Positions 18,890 through 26,816 of a stretch of 64,000 nt of DNA are shown in pieces. Origin of the DNA: CAZYFH01 sp965249175 (lineage in GTDB: Bacteria; Acidobacteriota; Vicinamibacteria; Vicinamibacterales; UBA8438); NCBI GenBank assembly GCA_965249175.1, contig OZ252227.1, positions 4,402,001 through 4,466,000 of the forward strand. The letters run 5' to 3'. The notes under the pieces were generated by a model. The model worked only from the letters and a program-made list of their open reading frames with translations, was not told where the DNA came from and did no database searches. The position numbers and the translations under genes were made by a program. Position 1 is the first letter of the stretch; every line of letters begins with the position of its first letter.

Positions 18890-20182
18890 ATGCACTCGAA
18901 GACCAGCGTCCTCGTCGCCGCGCTGCTACTCCTGAACACTGGTGTGCGCGGCGCGGATGTCGCCGACCTGCCACGCGCGACACCCGAAGAGGTCGGGATG
19001 TCGTCCGCACGGCTCGACCGGGTCAGCGCGCTGATGCAGCGATACATTGACGACGGCCGCGTGGCCGGCACGGTTACGCTGATCGCGCGTCACGGCAAGA
19101 TCGCCCACCTCGAAGCCCAGGGGTGGCGCGACAAGGCGGCCGGCGCGGCGATGCCGGAGGACGCGATCTTCACGATCATGTCGATGACGAAGCCGATCGT
19201 CTCAGTGGCGCTGATGATGCTGTACGAGGAGGGTCATTTTCTCCTCGACGATCCACTCTCGAAGTGGCTGCCGGCCTACGCCGACCAGCAGGTCGCGCTG
19301 AGAACACCGGCGCGCACGGCCCGCGCGGCGGCCGCGAGACCCGTGACCGTGCGCCACGTGCTGACGCACACGTCGGGCCTCAGCCTCAGTCCCGATCTCC
19401 GGCCGAGTTATGGCTTCCCCGCGCGCCCTGGCGTCGAGCAAGCGGATACCGTCGCCGAGGCGATCGATCACGCCGCCGGTGTCCCGCTGGCGTTCCATCC
19501 AGGCGACGAGTGGCAATACGGGGCGTCGACCGATTACGTGGCGATGCTCGTCGAGCGGATCTCAGGGATGAACGTGCGCGACTTCCTCCGGCAGCGAATC
19601 TTCGAGCCGCTGGGCATGGACGATACGCACTACAACGTGCCGCAGGCGAAGGTCGGCCGGGTGGCGGCGGTCTACCGCCCGACCGGACCGGCGAACACAC
19701 TCGAGCTGTTCCGCGCGCCGGCGTTCCAGGAGCCGACGCGCTACTTCGGCGGGGTCGCGGGGTTGAACTCCACCGCGGCCGACTATTTCCTCTTCCATCA
19801 GATGATGCTCAACGGCGGGGAGCTGAATGGCGTGCGGATTCTCAGCCCGCGCACGGTCAACCTGATGGTCAGCAATCACATCGGCGACAAGAACATCTAC
19901 ATCCGCGGCCCCGGCTATGGCTTTGGTCTCGGATACGGCATCCTCCTGGATTCCGGCACGGCAAACGAGCACCTCTCGCCCGGCAGCTTCATGTGGGGCG
20001 GCGCGTGGGGCACGCTGTCGTGGGTCGATCCCGTCGAGGACATGCTCGCGGTGTTCATGATGCAGGTCACGTCGTATGCGCATCTCAACATACGGCGCGA
20101 CCTCGCCACCGTCGCGTCACAGTCCATCGTCGAGAGCCACCGTCATCATCCGCCGACGGTGCTCGGGTACGCGTCCCGGTAG
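18890..20182 (+). CDS. Beta-lactamase-family serine hydrolase, secreted
   Basis: 430 residues. An N-terminal hydrophobic signal precedes a class C beta-lactamase-like domain. Nucleophile motif SMTK (Ser98, Lys101); YGASTD supplies the tyrosine motif and MWGGAWGT the third motif. It is clearly related to the lipoprotein hydrolase at 9845 but has no lipobox, so it is probably periplasmic. GAGAGG precedes the ATG. Its close spacing behind the cyclophilin gene suggests one transcript. Confidence 0.85.
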   Translation: MHSKTSVLVAALLLLNTGVRGADVADLPRATPEEVGMSSARLDRVSALMQRYIDDGRVAGTVTLIARHGKIAHLEAQGWRDKAAGAAMPEDAIFTIMSMTKPIVSVALMMLYEEGHFLLDDPLSKWLPAYADQQVALRTPARTARAAAARPVTVRHVLTHTSGLSLSPDLRPSYGFPARPGVEQADTVAEAIDHAAGVPLAFHPGDEWQYGASTDYVAMLVERISGMNVRDFLRQRIFEPLGMDDTHYNVPQAKVGRVAAVYRPTGPANTLELFRAPAFQEPTRYFGGVAGLNSTAADYFLFHQMMLNGGELNGVRILSPRTVNLMVSNHIGDKNIYIRGPGYGFGLGYGILLDSGTANEHLSPGSFMWGGAWGTLSWVDPVEDMLAVFMMQVTSYAHLNIRRDLATVASQSIVESHRHHPPTVLGYASR

Positions 20183-20406
20183 TAGAACCCGGATGGCGGT
20201 TCGCTAGCTGTCGCCGGCGCGCACGGTGGCGAAACCCGAGACGACGATCGACAATGCTGTCGTCTCGCGATCACTCTTGTCAGTCGACGGGTAGGGCGAA
20301 CCCATCGGCGCGCGGGGAACCGCACTCCAGCGGGGCGATCCAGGTGCCGTTCATCGGCACATCCTTTGCGCGTCACTGTTTTGACGCTCCCCGCGCCGGA
20401 GACCGC

Positions 20407-21206
20407 ATGCAGACCGATCCCCACGATGGCGCCCCGCTCGACACCGATGGCCTGACGTGGCTGCTCAGCCTGCCGCGTGTGCCGGTCACGCTGACGCCGG
20501 AGGAGAGCCGCGGCGGGCGATCCCGACTCCGGCGTTTTGGTATCCGATTGCCGCTCCGCTATCGCCTCGATCACGACGCGGCGTGGCATCACGCCGTGAC
20601 CGAGAACATGAGCCGCTCCGGGCTCCTGTTTCACTCGCATCGCGAAGCATTCGCGGACCGCGTCACGGACGCGAACGAGGGCACGTCGATCGACCCGCAG
20701 ATCGTCGTGCCTGCGGAGCGGCCGGATTCCGCCCGACACACATGCGCTCTCTGGGTCGCGTGGTACGTACACAGTACAACCGGCGTGGCACGCTCATCCG
20801 GATCGCGGTCGCCGTGGAGGGATACCGCCTCAACGATGGTGGCGTTGGCGCGTCGTCGCCGACTCCTGAATACCAGCCACGCCGGCGCTTTCCCCGTGCC
20901 GCGCTCCAGTATGACGAGCGTCTCGTGGTGGAGATTGTGCCCGACAGCGGCGGCCGCTCGAATCGCCAGGTCGTCTCGGTCGGATTCGGCGGCCGGTTTC
21001 TCGAGTTGTCGGACGACTATCGGGAAGGCACCAGGCTCCGCATCCGGTTCAGGCTTCCGCCGACGTTCTCGGAAATCACGTGCACCGCGGTCGTCCGGAA
21101 TCGGGCGCCGGGCCGGGGCGTCGGCGTGGCATTCTCTGAGCTGTCGTGCGGGGAGTGCGAGGAACTGCAGCGCTTTGTCGCGCGCCACACACCGCCGCCG
21201 GACTGA
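20407..21206 (+). pseudogene. Tandem PilZ-domain protein with a frameshift
   Basis: The first PilZ domain starts in one frame (RRFGIRLPLRYRL with an RxxxR-type motif, then ENMSRSGLLF matching the D/NxSxxG motif). Near 20740 the reading moves to another frame with LGRVVRTQYNRRGTL, the normal last strands of the same domain. A second, more degenerate PilZ-like domain follows (RRRFPR, VVSVGFGGRFLEL) to the stop at 21206. PilZ domains bind cyclic di-GMP. An internal start at 20742 could give the second domain alone. A one-base error or a real mutation would both explain this. The 220 bases before it hold no gene I can recognise. Confidence 0.7.
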
Positions 21207-21216
21207 TCACGCAGCT

Positions 21217-21873
21217 TCAATACACACCGGGCACGAAGCGCCACACCACGCGCCGACGATACGCACGGTAGGTGCTGTCCCGCGCGAGCGTTTCTTCCTC
21301 GAACCGCACGCGGACGACGAGCGCGAGGTCGGCCACTACGAGCATGGCGACGTTCCACACCGTGGCATGCGCCGCGAGGAACGACACGTGAGTCAGCACG
21401 TAGCCAACGTAAATGGGATGCCTCACCAACCGGTACATGCCCGTGCAGACGATGCCCCGGTTGGCCGGTAGGATCGCAAAACTCCGGCCGAGCGACATCT
21501 TGCCGACGACGACCAACAGGAGACCCACGCTCGAGACGACGACCGTGTACACGTCGGCCAACAGCGCCGCGCTGGCCGTGGGCGTCAACAGCATGGGCCC
21601 GCTGACCGATGCGGCCACGACGATGCGCACCGACCAGCGGCGATCGATCTCGACGGCTTGCCTCAGCAGCAAGGTCAGCACCACGACCAGCGATTCACTC
21701 ACGAGTAACAACACCGCCGTCACGCGGCCCGTGTCGACGACGCTCGCCCCGACACGGTAGACCAGACCAAGGAACAGCCCGGCAACGACGACGCGGGCGA
21801 CCGCATCCGCCGGGTCGCCGGTGAGCGGCGCGGACCGTCTCCGGCGCGCGGGGAGTGGCGCCGGCCTCGTCAC
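21217..21873 (-). CDS. Isoprenylcysteine carboxyl methyltransferase-like membrane protein
   Basis: 218 residues, starting with GTG at 21873, which overlaps the TGA stop of the upstream AAA ATPase gene by the sequence GTGA, so translation was probably coupled. Five or so transmembrane helices, then the ICMT/PEMT motif GMYRLVRHPIYVGYVL and the conserved RVRFEEETLARDSTYRAY. It is the last gene of the minus-strand Tad-like cluster. The substrate is unknown; a membrane lipid or small molecule is typical for the family. Confidence 0.78.
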   Translation of the reverse strand: MTRPAPLPARRRRSAPLTGDPADAVARVVVAGLFLGLVYRVGASVVDTGRVTAVLLLVSESLVVVLTLLLRQAVEIDRRWSVRIVVAASVSGPMLLTPTASAALLADVYTVVVSSVGLLLVVVGKMSLGRSFAILPANRGIVCTGMYRLVRHPIYVGYVLTHVSFLAAHATVWNVAMLVVADLALVVRVRFEEETLARDSTYRAYRRRVVWRFVPGVY

Positions 21874-22155
21874 ATCGACGCCTCGGTCTTGGGCGTCACC
21901 GAATCATCCAGGAAGTACATCCGGCAGGCGGCGTCGAGGAGCTCCTCGGTAATCGCAGGCGTGCGGTTGTTGTAGTGACACCGGTTGACGATCTGGTCGA
22001 TGAGATCGCGTGGGTGACAGGCGCGCACCGGGATGCCCCGCGCGGTGTAGTAGTGGCGATATAGGTAGTCCACGGCCGCCCGATTGAACGCAACCCGAGA
22101 CCGCTCGCAGTTCAGCTTGAAGATCGCCGTGTACTGCTCGTACGAGGGATCCTGC

Positions 22156-23584
22156 GAGGGTGAGCTAATCTTAGTTGAACATTGAAACGGCTCCAGACCC
22201 TGTGGTGTGATGACGTTGCAAAAGACGGACATCACCCCACGAGAGAGAGGAGCCACGATGAGTGGCCTACGTGCTGTCAGGAAGCGCAAGAAAGTTCGCA
22301 AGCTGGGCTCGGTCAACATCATTCACCGCGAGGCCTACGCGGATCTGGAGCTGGACGCGAAGGTGGAGCTGATCCGCTCGCTGGTGCCCCTGGGCCTGAT
22401 GCATGTGCAGGAGTTGCTCGACCAGGAGGTGACGGCGCTGGCGAGCGAGCGCTACGTCCGGAAGGACGCGTCGGTCGGTGGACGCCGTCACGGCAGTAAC
22501 CCTGGGACGGTGGGTCTCGCGGGGCAGCGCGTGCCGATTCGCGTGCCCCGGATTCGTCGCCTCGCAGGGAGCGAGATTCCGCTGCGGTCGTATGCGGCGT
22601 TGCATGACGACCGCGAGGTGGACGACGCGCTGCTGCGACGGGTGCTCTACGGGATCTCGTGCCGCAACTACGCGGCGGCCGCGGCGGCGATTCCCGGGGC
22701 GATCGGGCTGTCGAGTTCGACGGTGTCCCGGGGGTTCATCCAGGCCAGCGCGGCGCAGCTACGGGCGTTCCAGGAGCGGGACCTATCCGATGAGGACGTG
22801 GTGGCCGTGTTCCTGGACGGCAAGACGTTCGCTGACGCGACGATGGTCATCGCGCTAGGCATCACGCTGTCTGGGGAGAAACGCTTCCTGGGCTTCGTCG
22901 AAACGGACACGGAGAACGCGACGGTGCTCACACCGTTCCTGCGGTCGTTGGTCGAGCGGGGCCTCGACCTCTCCCAGGGTGTGCTGGTCATCCTCGATGG
23001 CGGCAAGGGGCTCCGCACGGCCGTCCGGAAGGCCTTCCGGGGCCGGGCCCTGGTCCAACGGTGCCAGTGGCACAAGCGCGAGAACGTGGTGAGCTACCTG
23101 GCCAAGCACGAGCAGGCGGTGTGGCGTCAGCGTCTCCAGCGAGCGTACAACCGGCCGGACTACGACGAGGCCCTCGGTGCGCTCGAGACGCTCCACGGCG
23201 AGTTGGACGAGCGGAACCAGTCGGCGGCTGACAGCTTGGCGGAAGGCCTGGACGAAACCCTGACGTGACATCGATTGGGCGTGTACGGAGTGCTGGGCCG
23301 GTCGCTGAAGACGACGAACTGTCTGGAGTCGGTCAATGCGCTGGTCGAGGAACGCTGCGCGAAGGTAGATCACTGGCAGAGCTCGAGCCAACGCCACCGC
23401 TGGCTGGCGACCGCCCTCCTGGACATCGAACCGCGCTTACGAAGGGTGAGGGGCTACCGCCACCTTCCCACGCTTCGGGCCGCATTGAAGCGAGAACTGA
23501 AGATCGACACGACGACGTCGAAGAAGCAGGCCGCGTAAGCCATCGGGAGCCGTGGAGAGTTTCAACTAAGAATGGGCTTGACTC
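22156..23584 (+). mobile_element. IS256-family insertion sequence, 1429 bp
   Basis: Inverted ends of 39 bases (22156-22194 and 23546-23584) match at 25 positions, including CTTAGTTGAA and CGGCTCC. It is flanked by a perfect 8-bp target duplication GATCCTGC at 22148-22155 and 23585-23592, the size expected for IS256. It carries one transposase gene on the plus strand, opposite to the interrupted ATPase gene. The clean duplication and exact restoration of the target frame point to a fairly recent insertion. Confidence 0.93.
22258..23538 (+). pseudogene. IS256/Mutator-type transposase with an in-frame stop
   Basis: From ATG at 22258 (GAGGAG upstream) the DDE catalytic residues appear in FLDGKTF, VLVILDGGKG and NCLESVNALVEE. 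The RCQWHKRENV motif typical of Mutator transposases is present. TGA at 23266-23268 interrupts the frame between DETLT and HRLGVYGVLGRSLK; the reading resumes in the same frame, so the defect is one nonsense codon just before the catalytic Glu. The C-terminus ends normally at 23538. Confidence 0.9.
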
Positions 23585-24651
23585 GATCCTGCGCCAGGAT
23601 CTTGTAGGGGATGCGACGAAGAAACGCTTCGTCGGCCAACGCTCTCGGCTCGAGGTTCGTCGCGAAGACCACGAGCACGTCGAACGGCACCTCGAACTTG
23701 CGGCCGGTCGTGAGCGTCAGGTAGTCGACTCTTGCCTCGAGCGGCACGATCCACCGGTTCAGCAACTCGCGCGCGGGCACCCGCTGGCGGCCGAAGTCGT
23801 CGATGACGAGCACGCCCCCATTCGCCTTCAACTGCACCGGGGCCTCGTAGAACGACGAGAGCTGGTTGAAGTTGAGGTCGAGCATGTCGAGCGTCAGCTC
23901 GCCACCCACGGTGACGACGGGCCGTCGAATCCGCACCCACCGCCGGTCGCCTTCCTCGGTCGTACGAATCAACCGGCTGGCGTCGTCCTGCTCGAGCGCG
24001 ACGTGACTGACCGGGTCGAACAGCGATATGACCTGGCCATCGATATCGAGTGCGTGTGGCACGTAGACATCCCCGCCGAGCGCGCGACCGATACCCTGTC
24101 CCATGACGCTCTTGCCGTTGCCGGGCGGTCCGTGAAGGAACATGGCCTTGCGCGAGCTGACCGCGGGCCCCAGCTGGTCGATCAGGTCGTCGGTGACGAT
24201 CAGATGCGAGAACCCGGCCACGATCCGGTCGCGGTCGACGTGCCCGGTCGCCGCACGGACGTGCTGCATGTACTCGAGGTATTGCGTGAGCGGGACGGGC
24301 GCCGCGCCGACGTACCCACAGACACCCATGAGCGCCCGGGTCCGGTCGCGACCCGTATCCGTCAGGGAAATAGCGATAGCCCGCCGTGCCGGCGCCGACC
24401 GCGCTCCGCACCTCCATGAGATGCTCGGCGCGAAGATGCTCGACGACCGGCTCGATCATCCCGTACGGGAGACACACGCGGTCCGCCAGGTCCCGGCCGG
24501 CCGCCTCGCCCGCATAGAGGATCTTGAGCAGCAGCCCCGACACGTCGTCGTCAGCCAAGCCAGTGTCCTCGAGCGTCGGTGGTGCCTGCGGAACGATCGT
24601 GTCCGACCAGGTCCGCGACGCGTCGACGAGTGACGCCGTGCTGTCCATGCG

Positions 24652-25038
24652 CTACGCCGCCCGCTCGAGCGCCACGGTGTGACCGATCCGGACCTCACAG
24701 CGCGACACGCTCCCTGCCGACAGCTCGAGCACGCCAATGGCGCCGCGACGCGGCAGACGGATGCGCCACGGCCGCATCTCGGCCAGCATGTCGACAACCT
24801 CGCCCGATCGATTGAGCGCCACGACGTCGATGGAAAAGCGCATGCCGTACGTGTGCACCCCGCGGCACGGCGTAATCCACAACCCCTCGCCGGTCGCGAA
24901 TCGGTGACGCGCGAGGAGGCCGACGGCGCGTGCGACGCGCGTGACGGCCGTCGTGACGGACACCGCGAGCACGCGTCCGTTGTCGACGTCGCGGGCGACC
25001 AGCAACACCCCCGGATCGGTCCACGACGGCTTTCTCAC
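24652..25038 (-). CDS. DUF192 family protein
   Basis: 128 residues from GTG at 25038. Conserved DUF192 core: GLWITPCRGVHTYGMRFSID, VVDMLAEMRPWRIRLP and GAIGVLELSAGSV. In many genomes this small beta-rich family lies next to tad genes; its function is unknown. The start overlaps what would be the natural TGA stop of tadC (GTGA), and it ends 3 bases before the AAA ATPase start, so the three were one operon. Confidence 0.8.
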   Translation of the reverse strand: MRKPSWTDPGVLLVARDVDNGRVLAVSVTTAVTRVARAVGLLARHRFATGEGLWITPCRGVHTYGMRFSIDVVALNRSGEVVDMLAEMRPWRIRLPRRGAIGVLELSAGSVSRCEVRIGHTVALERAA

Positions 25039-25675
25039 TGCGCCCTTCGATGATCGGAAAGAGCACCGTGACGAACCGGATGGCCGCTGGACCGATGGTC
25101 ACGATCCAGATTGCCGGGAAGATGCAGAGCACGAGCGGGAAGACCATCTTGACGCCGGTCTTCGCAGCAGCCTCCTCGGCGCGCTGGCGCCGCTTCGTGC
25201 GCAGCGTCTCGGAATAGACCCGCAGCGAGTTCGCGACGCTCGTCCCGAACTTGTCGGTCTGGACGAGCATGGCGACAAGCGAGCTGAGGTCGTCGACGCC
25301 AGTACGATTGGCGAGATTCCGGAGCGCGTCCGACCGCGACGTGCCGGCGAGGAGCTCGACGTTGACGAGTCGAAACTCGTCGGCCAGTTCGGGGTACGCG
25401 AAGGCCAGCTCCTGGCCGACGCGCAGCAGCGCCTGGTCGAGCCCCAACCCGGCCTCGACGCTCACGACCAGCAGGTCGAGCGCGTCGGCGAGGGCGAGGC
25501 GTATCTTGTGCTGCCGCCGCTTGACCATGCGGGCCAGCCCCATGCCGGTCAGCAAATAGCCGAGACCGGCAGCACCGAGCCCAAGAAACAGGTTGGGGCG
25601 CATGACCAGGGGCGTCGCGCACACCAGGAAGCCGAGGACCGCGACCCCGACGCGAATTGCCAGGAACACCGACAA
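24695..25675 (-). pseudogene. tadC: TadC-like type II/IV secretion membrane protein, altered at both ends
   Basis: The middle is a standard T2SSF domain: ALADALDLLVVSVEAGLGLD, VNVELLAGTSRSDALRNLAN, DKFGTSVANSLRVYSETLRT and the C-terminal helix FPLVLCIFPAIWIVTIGPAA. The usual first transmembrane segment and about 80 residues are missing, and the frame begins at a weak TTG next to an unrelated plus-strand fragment. At the other end a one-base deletion near 25045 makes the frame miss the TGA that would overlap the DUF192 start and run about 115 residues on in antiphase with DUF192. It would form the inner-membrane platform of a Tad/Flp pilus. Confidence 0.75.
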
Positions 25676-25706
25676 CGCTTCGCCGCGTCGGAAGGAGCCG
25701 GGGGAG

Positions 25707-25997
25707 GTGACCGCTCACACGGTGGTGTTGCCGTCGACCTTGGTCCAGTTCGTCGGCATCGCGGGCACCGAGATCCACGTGGACGGCGAACCGATCGGGG
25801 TCCTCCCCCTCGCCTCGGTGGAGCTGCCCATCGGCACGCGCGAGCTCGTGAAGCGGTTCCCCGACGGGACCGAGGCGCGGGAACGCGTCGAGCTGGGCAT
25901 CGGTGCGCCGACGACCATCGCGGTCGAAGCGCGGCCGGCATCGCCAGCGCCCGACCGGCGTAGCGCGCTGACCGTGTTCCCACCAGGACATCGGTGA
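25707..25997 (+). pseudogene. PEGA-like domain fragment
   Basis: Plus-strand sequence reads FVGIAGTEIHVDGEPIGVLP, then VELPIGTRELVKRFPDGTEA and VELGIGAPTTIAVEA before the stop. This is the pattern of PEGA domains, small beta-sandwiches usually at the C-terminus of surface proteins or kinases. GTG at 25707 has GGGGGAGG before it but the expected larger protein is absent. It abuts the broken 5' end of tadC, which points to a rearrangement junction near 25680-25705. Confidence 0.5.
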
Positions 25998-26042
25998 CCG
26001 TTCGTTCGATGTCGTCACTCGACTGACAAGCGAGGTATGCGA

Positions 26043-26123
26043 ATGGAAACTACTCTCTTGATCCTCATCGGCGCGGCGTTCGGCCTGGTGACGCTGTTCG
26101 CCGTGAGTCCACCGCACTCTTGA
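26043..26123 (+). CDS. Possible 26-residue hydrophobic peptide
   Basis: ATG at 26043 follows GCGAGGT by 6 bases and opens a short frame reading METTLLILIGAAFGLVTLFA plus a short polar tail. It is a single transmembrane helix. It could be a genuine small membrane protein or the severed N-terminal helix of a Tad membrane protein, since it lies beside the rearranged tad cluster. Confidence 0.25.
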   Translation: METTLLILIGAAFGLVTLFAVSPPHS

Positions 26124-26241
26124 CGTTGCTCACGGCATCGCGATCGGAGCGGTGCGCCCGCGGAGGTTTCGGCGAAGCCCGTCTAGTCATCAGCAGCTAT
26201 ACTTCTGCATCGAGGACGTCACCAAGCTGGAGGACACGTCG

Positions 26242-26670
26242 ATGCAAGATCAGCCGACCGGCAGACAAGGCAGGACTGTGGTCGCGGCAACCATCGCGGT
26301 GGTCGCGTTCGTGGCAGGGCTCGGAGTCGCGGGTGTCGTGTCCGCGCAGCAGGACAAGGCGCCCCCTGCGTACCTCGTCGTGAGCACCAAAGCGCTCGAC
26401 GCGGACAAGCTGGGAGCCTACGGCGCAGCCGCCGGGCCGCTGGCCCAGACCGCCGGTATCGAGGTCATCGCCGGACGTCCGAATCCCACGGTCTCCGTCC
26501 TCGAGGGCACGTGGCCGTACGAAGAAGGCATCGTGATCGAGAGGTTCGCCTCGATGGCCGCCCTCAAGGAGTTCTGGTACTCGGACGGCTACCAGAAGGC
26601 AAAGAAGCTCCGCGAGGGCGCGTTGAAGGTCAATTTCATCGTCGCGGTCGACGGGACACCGGCCGACTGA
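26242..26670 (+). CDS. DUF1330 (ABM-superfamily) protein with N-terminal signal anchor
   Basis: 142 residues from ATG at 26242, with GGAGG about 8 bases before it. A hydrophobic segment (VVAATIAVVAFVAGLGVAGV) ending in VSAQQ is a signal peptide or anchor. The rest is a DUF1330 ferredoxin-like fold: PPAYLVVSTKALDADKLGAY, VIAGRPNPTVSVLEG, IVIERFASMAALKEFWYSDG and YQKAKKLREGA. Members are mostly cytoplasmic and of unknown function, so export is a little unusual. Confidence 0.82.
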   Translation: MQDQPTGRQGRTVVAATIAVVAFVAGLGVAGVVSAQQDKAPPAYLVVSTKALDADKLGAYGAAAGPLAQTAGIEVIAGRPNPTVSVLEGTWPYEEGIVIERFASMAALKEFWYSDGYQKAKKLREGALKVNFIVAVDGTPAD

Positions 26671-26816
26671 TTCCGCGCCGAACCTGAGGTGACCGGCCGG
26701 CGCGACACGCGCCGGCCTAGGACCCCGACGCTCGCCTACCCGGCAACCGCGCACGTCTGTGCACGCAGCGCCGCGACGAGGCAACAATCCCGCCCGGCGG
26801 TCCGTCTAAGCCTCCG

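Larger units (their letters stand above)
21870..24648 (-). pseudogene. AAA ATPase of a Tad-like cluster, split by an IS256-type insertion
   Basis: From ATG at 24648 a winged-helix-like N-terminal region (LLLKILYAGEAAGRDLADRV) runs to a G-run at 24365-24367. An extra base there shifts the frame into the ATPase core with Walker A GPPGNGKS and Walker B GVLVIDDFG. The core is cut after RRIPYKILAQD by the element at 22156-23584 and resumes downstream as QDPSYEQYTAIFKLNCE, ending in MYFLDDSVTPKTEASM. Removing the element and one 8-bp target copy restores ILAQDPSYEQY exactly. The ATPase would have powered pilus-type assembly or regulation alongside TadC. Confidence 0.9.
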
